Below are positions 20,904-28,934 of a DNA stretch of 64,000 nucleotides, one piece after another (within the stretch, counting starts at the first letter, position 1; the number at the start of each line of letters is the position of its first letter). This DNA comes from JACKFB01 sp041389525 (lineage in GTDB: Bacteria; Myxococcota_A; UBA9042; PHBI01; JACKFB01): positions 1 through 64,000 of the forward strand of contig JAWKRR010000013.1 in NCBI GenBank assembly GCA_041389525.1, given 5' to 3'. Below the pieces are notes generated by a model. It was not told where the DNA came from, did not search any database, and saw only the letters and a list, made by a program, of their open reading frames with translations. The position numbers were made by a program, and so were the translations under genes.

Positions 20904-21290
20904 ATGAGGTTCAACCCGCTTCAGTTGGGCGTCGTGTCCGCGGTCATCGCCCTGGCGATGTGGCTGACGGATCTGTTGTGGCGCCCCATCTTCCGCGTCC
21001 AGCTCACGGATGATTTCGCGCTGCCCATCTGGATGCTGCTGGCCATCTACGCGGCGCTGCAGCTCTGGTTTTGGAGCGCGACCCGCGAGCGCATGGACCT
21101 CTCCGAAGACGAGGTCGCCAAGTGGGGCCCCAAGCTCGAGGAAGCCACCCCCGACATCCTCAAGCAGTGGCAGGCCAAGACGCCGGTCAAAGACATCGCC
21201 GCCACCGTCGAGGCCGACCACGGCATCCCAGTCGACGTCACCCTGCGCTACATCATCGCGCTCGGGAAACACGTGGGCAGCGGCGCGTAG
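20904..21290 (+). CDS. Small two-helix membrane protein of unknown function
   Basis: A 128-residue protein that I do not recognise. Two hydrophobic helices (about residues 8-26 and 40-58) are followed by a charged cytoplasmic-type region of about 70 residues with alternating helices (LSEDEVAKWGPKLEEATPDI and VKDIAATVEADHGIPVDV). The latter resembles a short helix-turn-helix-like recognition unit, but no family can be named. The ATG at 20904 lies only eight bases after the TAAGCT at the end of the palindromic repeat, which may act as its -10 box. It stands alone between accessory elements. Confidence 0.6.
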   Translation: MRFNPLQLGVVSAVIALAMWLTDLLWRPIFRVQLTDDFALPIWMLLAIYAALQLWFWSATRERMDLSEDEVAKWGPKLEEATPDILKQWQAKTPVKDIAATVEADHGIPVDVTLRYIIALGKHVGSGA

Positions 21291-21414
21291 CGAGGGCGGG
21301 CAGGCCAGTGGTACGGACCCCGATCTCCGACCAGCTGGTTAACCCTCGCGCCATGACTGAACATGTGTTCACTTTCCGATTGCATTCGCCCCGGCTCCGC
21401 GTCACGGTGGCGCG

Positions 21415-22434
21415 GTGCACAACCCCCACGACCAATTCTTCCGCGCTGTGTTCAGCCAACCGGAAAACGCGGCGGCCCATTTTCGCCAGTATCTCCCAAG
21501 CGATTTGGTAGATCGGCTCGATCTCGGGCGGGCGGCTCTCCAATCGGGCGCGATGGTGCCTCCGCTGATGCGGGAGAGGTATGCGGACCTTCTGTATCGA
21601 GTGCCTCTCACCGAGCCTGCTGAGCCGGAAGGGCCGTCCGAGGCTTACGTTTGCGTTCTGTTTGAACACCAAAGCTCGGTCGATCCGATGATGCCGCTGC
21701 GCCTGCTGCTCTATATGGCCGCAGTGTGGGATCGCGTCTGGGAGACACACGAGCGCCGCGTCATCCGGTTGCCCGCCATCGTCCCCATCGTGCTGTACCA
21801 CGGAGACCGGCGCTGGAAAGCCGCGCGCGACTTTCAGGGCCTCATCGCTCTGCCGCCGGAGATCTTGGCCTGCGTCGTGGATTACCTGCCGAGATTCACC
21901 TTCGCCCTCAACGACCTCAAGCGAACCGACGATGCTGACGTCCAGTTCCATCCCATCCTCGGCCTCGTCCTGAAAGCGCTCAAGCACAGCCGAGATCCCG
22001 ATTTCAAAGCGCGGCTCCCCGAACTGACATCAGCGGTCGTCGCGGCCCTTGAGCAAGGGGACAGAGGCTTGTCGGCGTTCGTGCTGTTCATGCAATATGT
22101 GTTGGAGCAGCGCGGCGATGTCGGACCCGAAGACTTCACGCCCTTCGTCGAAACCGAAGTCCGACCGGACCTCAAGGAGATCGTGATGAGCACCGCAGAA
22201 AGGCTGCGAAACGAAGGTCGCGTGAAGGGCCGAGAAGAGGGCCGACAAGAGGGAATCGAGATTGGAGCCCTGGCAGCCATGCGCCGCATCCTCCTGCGCC
22301 TAATCCAACTTCGCCTGGGACCGCCGACGCGAGAGGTCCAAGACCGCATCGCGGTCGCCACCGAGCCTGAGTTGGCGAGGTGGACCGAACGCGTCATCGA
22401 CGCTGCCACCATCGACGAGCTATTCGCCGCATAG
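21415..22434 (+). CDS. Rpn-family PD-(D/E)XK nuclease (YhgA-like) with DUF4351-type tail
   Basis: A 339-residue protein of the recombination-promoting nuclease/transposase-like family. The N terminus HDQFFRAVFSQPE is the family hallmark. The nuclease core shows Asp58 in RYADLLYRV and Glu84-x-Gln86 in LFEHQSS. YHGDRRW and related segments follow. The final 55 residues (LLRLIQLRLGPPTREVQDRI onward) look like DUF4351, preceded by a Gly/Arg/Glu-rich hinge. In E. coli, Rpn proteins cut DNA and raise RecA-independent recombination. The start is GTG at 21415, with GGTGG upstream. GC content appears lower than in the neighbours, suggesting acquisition by transfer. Confidence 0.8.
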   Translation: MHNPHDQFFRAVFSQPENAAAHFRQYLPSDLVDRLDLGRAALQSGAMVPPLMRERYADLLYRVPLTEPAEPEGPSEAYVCVLFEHQSSVDPMMPLRLLLYMAAVWDRVWETHERRVIRLPAIVPIVLYHGDRRWKAARDFQGLIALPPEILACVVDYLPRFTFALNDLKRTDDADVQFHPILGLVLKALKHSRDPDFKARLPELTSAVVAALEQGDRGLSAFVLFMQYVLEQRGDVGPEDFTPFVETEVRPDLKEIVMSTAERLRNEGRVKGREEGRQEGIEIGALAAMRRILLRLIQLRLGPPTREVQDRIAVATEPELARWTERVIDAATIDELFAA

Positions 22435-22563
22435 TCGCGAGGCGTGCCACGCGCGCGCCGCACCGGCATCCGCGCCGGCCGCCCCAGAGGCCGGAGCAAG
22501 CGGTCACCGGGTTGACACCAACCCTCCTCGGATCCGTGTGGGGACTACGGCGGGGATCGAGGC

Positions 22564-22655
22564 GGCGGGCGATTTCCGTGTGAGGACGGACGGCGGGGAT
22601 CGGCCGCGCCGGGGGATTACCGTGTGGGCGGCAAGGATGGGCGGCGGGTGATTTC
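22564..22655. repeat. Degenerate direct repeats between convergent genes
   Basis: Three imperfect copies of a GCGGGCGATTTCCGTGTG-like unit occur near 22565-22582, 22611-22626 and 22641-22656. They lie in the 269-base gap between the Rpn nuclease and the DUF4262 gene, which otherwise holds nothing recognisable. No terminator with a T tract is visible. Confidence 0.4.
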
Positions 22656-22703
22656 GCGCGCCGGGGTACGGCGGGAGTGGATCCTCGGTGATCTGCCTGA
22701 GGC

Positions 22704-23228
22704 TCAGGCGCTACCCTCCATCGACGCTAGGCGGCGCGCCACCCTTGCCAGCTCTACCGTGGGCTCGTACAGCAACGGCTGGCTGGACCGGATGCAGTCA
22801 TCGGCCGTGTACCCCCACGGCATGACGCCGTGGCTGTCCGGCCAGAATACTTGCAAGGCCGCGAACCCTGCGCCCCGATAGAACCACCTTGCGTAGCCGA
22901 GAAACGGTTGTTGCCAGCGCACCGCCACGGGCCGGAGCACGCAGCTGAACCCTTCGAGGAAGTCGTCGTACGGTACGTCGGTATGGAAGCTCCGTCCGGC
23001 CTTGACGGCTTCACCTCCGATGTTGAGTAGGACGTGGGCTATGGTCAGGGGCAAGCCGAAGATGACGAACTCGGGGTGGTCGAAATTGTGCTGGAGTCCA
23101 ACGGTGAAGCACCAGCTTGGCGTCCCGTCCGCCTCGGGCACCTTGACGACGTGCCAGCCGACGTTCGCTACGTCGGTCAACAGCTTGCGGTCGGAGGCGT
23201 CCTCCGGGGTGGGCAAACTGCGCGTCAT
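22704..23228 (-). CDS. DUF4262-family protein
   Basis: A 174-residue cytosolic protein with the DUF4262 pattern: GWHVVKVPEADGTPSWCFTV, followed by HPEFVIFGLP and GYTADDCIRSSQP near the end. The biochemical role of the family is unknown. The ATG at 23228 is preferred because AAGGAGG lies about six bases upstream and because it overlaps the preceding truncated HEPN frame as ATGA. It is the third gene of a tightly coupled trio with an MNT nucleotidyltransferase, an arrangement that suggests cargo or replacement within a toxin-antitoxin-like locus. Confidence 0.72.
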   Translation of the reverse strand: MTRSLPTPEDASDRKLLTDVANVGWHVVKVPEADGTPSWCFTVGLQHNFDHPEFVIFGLPLTIAHVLLNIGGEAVKAGRSFHTDVPYDDFLEGFSCVLRPVAVRWQQPFLGYARWFYRGAGFAALQVFWPDSHGVMPWGYTADDCIRSSQPLLYEPTVELARVARRLASMEGSA

Positions 23229-23422
23229 GTCCGGCCTCCTTCGCATGAAATTGAGAGCCCGGGTGGCTCGGTGCGATCCAGCGACAGGGCCACCAGCGCG
23301 CGGGCGGCCAAGCCCGCGTCCAGGTCGGTGGCTGTCGCGATGTCCAGGTGCCGCGCGACCTGTTGCCAGTCCCGCCGCACCTCGGCTGCGAGGAGCGCGA
23401 GGCGGCTATCCACCGGGCTCAT
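23225..23422 (-). pseudogene. Truncated HEPN (HepT-like) reading frame, 65 codons
   Basis: The first 49 residues (MSPVDSRLALLAAEVRRDW... to ALVALSLD) look like the first two helices of a HEPN-type ribonuclease partner of MNT proteins. After that the frame diverges (RTEPPGLSISCEGG) and stops. Full-length HepT-like proteins are about 110-150 residues and carry an RX4-6H catalytic motif, which is missing here. It begins with an ATGA overlap with the MNT gene and ends with an ATGA overlap with the DUF4262 gene. It may be a decayed toxin, or a short peptide retained for coupling. Confidence 0.55.
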
Positions 23423-23787
23423 AGCGCCAACCCATCGGCGAGGGCGCGCTGCCTGAGGCTCTCGGGCGCGTCCTCGAAGGGGATGGCGAGCACGTCCCGC
23501 CCCACCGCCGCCGCTACGTCGCCAGCCACCGCGAACACGTCGTCGGCATCCGCGACCAGCAAATCGACATCGCTACGCGGCGTCGGCGCGCCCCACGCGA
23601 AAGACCCGAAGAGCCAGACCTCACCGCACCGACCCTCTCCCCGCAGCCGCCCAATCACGGCGCGCAGCGGCGGCAAGACCCGCGCGCGAAGCGCCTCAGC
23701 CTCGGCGCGCTCCCGCTCAAGATCCGCCTCGATCTTCCGCACGAGCGCACGGCGCAAATCAGCGAATGTCGGCTGCGGTGTAGTCAC
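23419..23787 (-). CDS. MNT-type nucleotidyltransferase (MntA-like antitoxin)
   Basis: A 122-residue minimal nucleotidyltransferase. The active-site pattern GSFAWGAPTPRSDVDLLV (Gly61-Ser62, Asp73, Asp75) matches GSX10DXD. In HEPN/MNT modules this enzyme adenylylates the HEPN toxin and neutralises it. An N-terminal charged helix precedes the core. The frame can begin at TTG 23793, but the -10 box TAGCGT ends at 23794, so the GTG at 23787 is the better start. Its natural partner is the truncated HEPN frame directly downstream. Confidence 0.75.
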   Translation of the reverse strand: MTTPQPTFADLRRALVRKIEADLERERAEAEALRARVLPPLRAVIGRLRGEGRCGEVWLFGSFAWGAPTPRSDVDLLVADADDVFAVAGDVAAAVGRDVLAIPFEDAPESLRQRALADGLAL

Positions 23788-23793
23788 CACCAA

Positions 23794-23823
23794 ACGCTAC
23801 GGCCCACCGTCATCTAGGGTCAA
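23794..23823 (-). promoter_or_regulatory. Promoter of the MNT trio, probably leaderless
   Basis: Minus strand: TTGACC (23823-23818), an 18-base spacer and TAGCGT (23799-23794), ending six bases before the GTG at 23787. Confidence 0.5.
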
Positions 23824-23923
23824 GCCGTCAGGCGCGTTGGGACACGCTGCCCAGTACCGTGGTCGATGGCCGAGGAGGCGAGCGAGGGCCTCTCTGGTGG
23901 TGGCGCAACCGAGGGCGCACGGA

Positions 23924-23941
23924 GGCGGGCTTTCGCCCGCC
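23924..23941. other. Perfect 7-bp hairpin downstream of ftsZ
   Basis: GGCGGGC, loop TTTC, GCCCGCC, about 70 bases beyond the ftsZ stop on the minus strand. There is no T tract on either side, so it may stabilise the 3' end rather than terminate. Confidence 0.35.
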
Positions 23942-24011
23942 GCACACGCGACCCGAGGGCGCGACGCCGCCAGGGAGGCCCGTAGCCGCCTCCCCGGCCA
24001 TCGCCGCCGAC

Positions 24012-25301
24012 CTACTGCTTTCTGCCGAACGGATACCCGCCCGGGCCGTACTCCGAGTCGGGGCTCGCGGCGAAGGGGCTTCGGCGCTTGGTGGCGGGCT
24101 GGTTGCCCGAGCCGAGGATGTCTCCCAGGCTGCGTCCGCCGCTCTTCCAGGGCTTCGGGCGCCCGCCGTCGTTGGTCCCCATCTCCGCGGGCGCGTGCTG
24201 CTTCACGCTGCCACCGCCGCCCGCGTGGGCGTGCGCGTACTGCGGCACCTCGTCGTAGCCCTGCTCCAGCGGCGGGGGCTCCGGCGGGGCGTCGTTGCGA
24301 CGCTCGGCCGACGAGCGCACCTCGATGACCTCGCGCTGCTCGTCGCCGCGGTCGAAGCCGGTCGCCACGACCGTGATGTGGATCGCGTCCTTCAGGTCGG
24401 GGTCGATGACCGCGCCGAAGATGATGTTCGCCTGCTGATGCGCGGCCTCCTGCACGTGGCGGATGGCCTCGTTGATCTCCATCAGGCCCATGTCCTCGCC
24501 ACCGGTGATGTTCACCAGGATGCCGCGGGCACCGTCGATGGAGGTGTCCTCGAGCAGCGGGCTCGAGATCGCCTGCCGCGCCGCCAAGACCGCGCGCTCC
24601 TTGCCGATGCCCACGCCAGCGCCCATCAGCGCCATGCCCTGGTCGCTCATGATGGTGCGCACGTCGGCGAAGTCGACGTTGACCAGACCGGGGATCGTGA
24701 TGAGATCACTGATGCCCTTGGTCGCGTTGTAGAGCACGTTGTCGGCCTCGCGGAAGGCCTCCAGCAGCGTCATGTTCGCGTTGGCGATGCCGAGCAGCTT
24801 GTCATTCGGGATGACGATCAGCGTATCGACACGCGCACGCAGCGCCTCCAGACCGCTCTGCGCGTTCTTCATGCGCGGGCGACCCTCGAACTCGAAGGGC
24901 TTCGAGACCACGCCCACGGTCAGCGCGCCGGCCTCGCGTGCGAGCTCAGCCACCACCGGCGCTGCGCCCGTGCCGGTGCCGCCGCCCATTCCCGCCGTCA
25001 CGAACACCATGTCGGCGCCCTCGAGCAGCCGCGCGATGTCGTTGCGGTTCTCCATCGCCGCGTGCCAGCCCTTCTCGGGGTTGGCCCCGGCGCCCAATCC
25101 GCGCGTCAGCTCGATACCGATCTGGACCTTGTGGGTCGCGGCGTTCTTGTCGAGCGCCTGCCGGTCCGTGTTGATCGCGATGAAGCCCACCCCGTTGAGG
25201 TTGTTCTTCACCATGTTGTTCAAGGCGTTACATCCGGCGCCGCCCACGCCGACGACCTTGATGTTCGCTCCCTGGGCCAGCTCTTCCTCGAAACTGATCA
25301 T
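24012..25301 (-). CDS. ftsZ: Cell division protein FtsZ
   Basis: A 429-residue tubulin-like GTPase that forms the division ring. The N-terminal IKVVGVGGAGCNALNNM and the tubulin signature GGGTGTGAAP (near residues 104-113) bind GTP. The T7-loop region NVDFADVRTIM is intact. The globular core ends near residue 320. The linker of about 110 residues is Gly/Pro/His-rich, and the end (YPFGRKQ) does not resemble the usual DIPxFLR peptide that contacts FtsA and ZipA. The start at 25301 follows a GGGGAG ribosome site. It is the last dcw gene, 164 bases from ftsA. Confidence 0.96.
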   Translation of the reverse strand: MISFEEELAQGANIKVVGVGGAGCNALNNMVKNNLNGVGFIAINTDRQALDKNAATHKVQIGIELTRGLGAGANPEKGWHAAMENRNDIARLLEGADMVFVTAGMGGGTGTGAAPVVAELAREAGALTVGVVSKPFEFEGRPRMKNAQSGLEALRARVDTLIVIPNDKLLGIANANMTLLEAFREADNVLYNATKGISDLITIPGLVNVDFADVRTIMSDQGMALMGAGVGIGKERAVLAARQAISSPLLEDTSIDGARGILVNITGGEDMGLMEINEAIRHVQEAAHQQANIIFGAVIDPDLKDAIHITVVATGFDRGDEQREVIEVRSSAERRNDAPPEPPPLEQGYDEVPQYAHAHAGGGGSVKQHAPAEMGTNDGGRPKPWKSGGRSLGDILGSGNQPATKRRSPFAASPDSEYGPGGYPFGRKQ

Positions 25302-25465
25302 TGTGTGGTCTCCCCGACTTTCAACCGTGTGGCCACCCTGTGCGGGTGTGATGAACGAAAACAAACTCAGCTGCTCTTGTGGGCTCCGCCTCGCGCCGTG
25401 CGGGACGCGTCGCCCGATAACCGCGGCGGGGGCACCCTCCAGGACCCCCGTCGCATCTTCACTCT
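25302..25465 (-). promoter_or_regulatory. 164-base ftsA-ftsZ spacer
   Basis: This is the only large gap inside the dcw cluster. It includes an AT-rich patch (TTTGTTTTCGTTCATC on the minus strand, around 25350-25370), so ftsZ probably has an additional promoter here. No clear paired -35/-10 set can be assigned, and no terminator is seen. Confidence 0.35.
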
Positions 25466-26695
25466 CTAGAACCATGATTCGATGAGCCTCCTGACGGGCT
25501 TCCACCAGCGCCCCGTCTGAGGCCGCGCCTTGGCGACCGGCGCCTGCAGCCCCGCGTCGAAGGTGTCCAAGCAGAGGCCGACCGCCGTCGCGTAGCGCGG
25601 GTCCGCGACCACGTCGTCCAGGCCGCCGAAGCCGCTTGGCTGGCCGACGCGCACGGGCATCCCGACCAGGACGTCCATGCCGAGCTCGGCGATGGCCTCC
25701 AGGTTCGCGGTCCCGCCCGTCAGCACGATGCCGGCGGCCAAATGCTCGCGGCAGCCGGCGATCTCCATCTCCTGCAGCACGCGCGTGAAGAAGTCCTCCA
25801 GGCCCGGCTCCAGGATCTCGCAGAGCAGGTGCCGCTGCCGAACCTGCGCCTCACGCCCGCCGACCCCCGGGACCTCCATGGTCTCGCCGTCGGTCACCAT
25901 GCTGGCCAGCGCGCAGCCGAAGCGCTGCTTGATCCGCTCGGCCGCGTCTCCCGGCGTGCGAAGACCGCGGGCGATCTGCCGGGTCAGCTCGTCGCCGCCG
26001 CACTCGAGCGAGACCGTGTGCACCAAGGCGTTGTCGTACCAAACGCAGATGTCGGTCGTGCCGCCACCCACGTCGACCAGCACCACCCCGAGCTCGCGCT
26101 CTTCGCGCGACAGGACGGCCGCCGAGGACGCCAGCCCGCCGTAGACCGCGCGCTCCACCGCCAGCCCGGCCTTGTTGCAGCACTCGATGGCGTTCGTCAG
26201 CGCGGTCCGGCTGGCCGTGATGACGTGCACCCTCGTCTCCAGGCGCACACCGGTCATCCCGATGGGCGTCCGGATCCCGTCGTGCCCGTCGATGATGTAC
26301 TCCTGCGGCAGCGAGTGCAGGACCTGCTTGTCGTCGGGCAGGCGGACCGCGCTCGCCGTCTCCAGCACGCGGCTCACGTCGGAGGCGTCGACCTGACCGC
26401 CGCGCACCGCGACCGTCCCGTCGGAGTTGAAGCCCATCGTGCCCGGGCCGCTGACCCCCAGGCGCACGCTCGAGATATCGGCGTCGGCCATGCGCGACGC
26501 CTCCTCGACCGCGGTCTTGATGGCCGCGATGGTCCGGTCAATGGAGACGACGTGGCCGGCGCGCAGTCCGCCATCGCTGGGCACCATCGAGACGCCGATG
26601 ACGTCCCGGCGATCGCCGTCGATCTCGAGGATGACCACCGAGACCTTGCTGCTGCCCAGGTCCAGACCCGCCACGATCTCCGACTTGTGTCCCAT
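25466..26695 (-). CDS. ftsA: Cell division protein FtsA
   Basis: A 409-residue actin-like ATPase that tethers FtsZ to the membrane. It starts with IVAGLDLGSSKVSVVILEI (phosphate 1 motif) and carries LVDVGGGTTDICVW (phosphate 2) and IVLTGGTANLEAIAELG (adenosine motif). The 1C domain unique to FtsA occupies about residues 85-165. The C-terminal RRLIESWF is the amphipathic membrane-targeting helix. The ATG at 26695 follows a GAGGAG site, and the frame upstream to 26800 is non-conserved. It lies 32 bases after ftsQ. Confidence 0.95.
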   Translation of the reverse strand: MGHKSEIVAGLDLGSSKVSVVILEIDGDRRDVIGVSMVPSDGGLRAGHVVSIDRTIAAIKTAVEEASRMADADISSVRLGVSGPGTMGFNSDGTVAVRGGQVDASDVSRVLETASAVRLPDDKQVLHSLPQEYIIDGHDGIRTPIGMTGVRLETRVHVITASRTALTNAIECCNKAGLAVERAVYGGLASSAAVLSREERELGVVLVDVGGGTTDICVWYDNALVHTVSLECGGDELTRQIARGLRTPGDAAERIKQRFGCALASMVTDGETMEVPGVGGREAQVRQRHLLCEILEPGLEDFFTRVLQEMEIAGCREHLAAGIVLTGGTANLEAIAELGMDVLVGMPVRVGQPSGFGGLDDVVADPRYATAVGLCLDTFDAGLQAPVAKARPQTGRWWKPVRRLIESWF

Positions 26696-26727
26696 CTGCC
26701 TCGCTCCTCGGGGGATAATGCCCGCCA

Positions 26728-28005
26728 TCATTCGCTCGCTCGGCCCGTCTCCGGGTCCGCACCGTTCTGATTTGCTGACCGCTCTCGTTCGTCGAGCCAC
26801 TCCGGCTCCACCGCGGGCCTCACGCTGCTGCTCACGCCCCGCGGCCCCTCGACCGCCCGCGCGTCCTCGTCGACCACGACCGTCTTTTCGGCAGTCGTTT
26901 CCTCGTCTTTTTCGGCCTCCGCGCTCTCGGCCTCGTGCGCCGACCCCGCCCCCGCGAGCCCGCTGGGCAGCAGCTTGGCCTCCTGCGCCGTCGCGGCGTC
27001 CGCGCGCCGCGCCGCCTCTTCCGCCGCCTCGCCCGGCTCCGGCGCCAGGTCCGCAGCGACCACCACGCGGCCGTCATCGCCGCCACGCCCCTGCCCGTCC
27101 GAGCCGTCCAGCAGCACGTAGTCCGCCGTCTTGCCCTCGTCGTGCAGCTTCTCCAGCACCCACTCCAGCCGATACAGCTTCTGCCGGTACGGCCCCGTCC
27201 CCAGCACCGCTTCGGTCCCCGTCCCGCTCAGCACCAGCGTCAGCCGGCGCCCCGCCTCGACGCGCACCTCGCCGACCGCCCAGCGCCCGGCCAGCCCCAT
27301 CGAGGCGTAGAGCCGCGTCAGGTTGATGGCGGCCCGCAGATCGGCGCGTCCCTGCCCAGCGGTCGCCTCGGTGTTGAACGTGTCCTCACGCAGCCCCGTG
27401 ATGATCGGCAGCTCTTGGTCGTCGCGCGGGTCCGCCACCGCGAAGGGCTCCCCGCTGGTGTCGACCAGCATCAGGTCGCCCAGGGCCAGGTACGCCGCCG
27501 GCACGTGCTCGTCGATGTGCACGCTGAGGCGGTCGGGCAGCTCGCGGTCCACCCGGGCGTTCGCCACCCACGGGTTCATCCGCAGCGCGTCCTCCATCTC
27601 GGTCAGGTCGGCCGCCAGCACGTGCGTCCCGGGGCGAATGCCCGCCAGGTCGCGCACCGCGTCGGCGCTGAGGTGCTGGTTGCCGCTGACCAGGATCTCG
27701 CGGACGTAAAAGTGCCCGCTGCGCATGATGTATTCGTAGGCCCGCGCGCCCACGAACGGCGTGGTGAAGGCCAGCAGCGCCGCGGCCATGGGCAGCATCC
27801 ACGCCACCAAGAGCGCAAACGGGTTCTCCCGCCGCGCGTTCTTCGACTTCTTGACCACCTGCTCGGTGGGGTCGGGCAGCGGCTCGGCGGCCCGCGGCAC
27901 CGAGACCACGTCGTCGACGGCGTTGCGCGCGGGCCGCGAGGTCAGCAGGGTCCGGATACGTCCCAGGACCCCGGCGCGGCGGCGGTTGCGAGGCATCGGC
28001 TTCAT
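26728..28005 (-). CDS. ftsQ: Cell division protein FtsQ with long acidic C-terminal tail
   Basis: A 425-residue single-pass membrane protein of the divisome. A basic, cytoplasmic N terminus of about 60 residues precedes the membrane helix (about 63-86). The POTRA domain (about 99-170) begins FYVREILVSGNQHLS and includes MNPWVANARVDRELPDRLSV. The FtsQ beta domain continues to about residue 300. The last 120 residues are Glu/Ala/Asp-rich (for example AEPGEAAEEAARR-like stretches) and are absent from typical FtsQ of about 280 residues. The start at 28005 overlaps the murB stop by four bases. Confidence 0.9.
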   Translation of the reverse strand: MKPMPRNRRRAGVLGRIRTLLTSRPARNAVDDVVSVPRAAEPLPDPTEQVVKKSKNARRENPFALLVAWMLPMAAALLAFTTPFVGARAYEYIMRSGHFYVREILVSGNQHLSADAVRDLAGIRPGTHVLAADLTEMEDALRMNPWVANARVDRELPDRLSVHIDEHVPAAYLALGDLMLVDTSGEPFAVADPRDDQELPIITGLREDTFNTEATAGQGRADLRAAINLTRLYASMGLAGRWAVGEVRVEAGRRLTLVLSGTGTEAVLGTGPYRQKLYRLEWVLEKLHDEGKTADYVLLDGSDGQGRGGDDGRVVVAADLAPEPGEAAEEAARRADAATAQEAKLLPSGLAGAGSAHEAESAEAEKDEETTAEKTVVVDEDARAVEGPRGVSSSVRPAVEPEWLDERERSANQNGADPETGRASE

Positions 28006-28934
28006 GCCGTCACCCCCCAGTCGCCCAGAAATTGCACTTCGCGCTGCAATTGCACGCCGAACCGCACGCGCACCATGGTCTCGCACAGCGCGATCAGCGT
28101 GCAGATCTCGTCGGCGGTCGCCCCGCCCCGGTTGACGATCCAGTTGGCGTGCAGCTCGGAGATCTGCGCGCCGCCGATCGTGTGGCCCTTGAGTCCCGCG
28201 GCCTCGATCAGCCGCCCCGCGTGGTCGCCGGGCGGGTTCGCGAACACGCTGCCGCAGCTCGGCGACTGCAGGGGCTGGGTCGCCTTTCGGTAGGCCAGGA
28301 CCGCGTCGAGGCGCTCGCGCATCCCTGGGTCGGCGTCGCGCACCGCGAAACGCGCGCCGGTGACGACGGAATCGGCGGGCAGGGTCGAGTGACGATAAGC
28401 CAGCCCGAGATCGGCGGCGGCCACCCAGAGGACCCCGCGCGCGCTGGTCAGCTCGGCGGCCTCCAGGGTGTCGGACACCTCGCCGGCGACGGTCCCCGCG
28501 TTCATGCGCACCGCGCCGCCGACGGTCCCGGGCACGCCGCCGAGGAACTCGACGCCGAGCAGCTGCTCCTCCTTGATGAAGCGCAGCAGGCGCGTGACCG
28601 ACAAGGCGGCGCCCGCGACCAGACGGTGCTCTCCCGGGCCGCGCGCGTCGCGCTCGACCGAGACGTGGTCGAAGGTGCCGGCGAGGTGCAGCACCGCGCC
28701 CGAGTAGCCCCGGTCCGGGAAGAGCGCGTTCGACCCGTTGCCCAGCACCAGCCACGGGACCGCCCCAGAAGCCAGCAGCGTCAGCACCGCGACCAGGGCG
28801 TCGCTGGTCTCGACGTTCACAAACGCCGCAGCCGGACCGCCGACCTTGTAGGTCGTGTGCGCGGCCATCGGCTCGTCGAAGCGGGCGCTGAGGCCAGCGA
28901 TGGCGCTGATCTGCGTGTGGAGGGTGGCGTTCAT
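28002..28934 (-). CDS. murB: UDP-N-acetylenolpyruvoylglucosamine reductase
   Basis: A 310-residue FAD enzyme that reduces UDP-GlcNAc-enolpyruvate to UDP-MurNAc. FAD contacts are seen in TTYKVGGPAAAFV and LGNGSNALFPDRGYSGAV. The segment PSCGSVFANPPGDHAGRLIE contains the catalytic serine, and the EFLGGVPGTVGGAVRMNAG motif is intact. The shorter length and missing extra loop place it with the type II enzymes. It overlaps murG and ftsQ by four bases each. In many clusters murC lies between murG and murB; here murG runs straight into murB. Confidence 0.95.
   Translation of the reverse strand: MNATLHTQISAIAGLSARFDEPMAAHTTYKVGGPAAAFVNVETSDALVAVLTLLASGAVPWLVLGNGSNALFPDRGYSGAVLHLAGTFDHVSVERDARGPGEHRLVAGAALSVTRLLRFIKEEQLLGVEFLGGVPGTVGGAVRMNAGTVAGEVSDTLEAAELTSARGVLWVAAADLGLAYRHSTLPADSVVTGARFAVRDADPGMRERLDAVLAYRKATQPLQSPSCGSVFANPPGDHAGRLIEAAGLKGHTIGGAQISELHANWIVNRGGATADEICTLIALCETMVRVRFGVQLQREVQFLGDWGVTA

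Noticed and set aside
22704..23246. Start of the DUF4262 gene at 23246
   Set aside because: The ATG at 23228 has a good AAGGAGG site and forms an ATGA overlap. The site would lie inside the coding region if 23246 were used.
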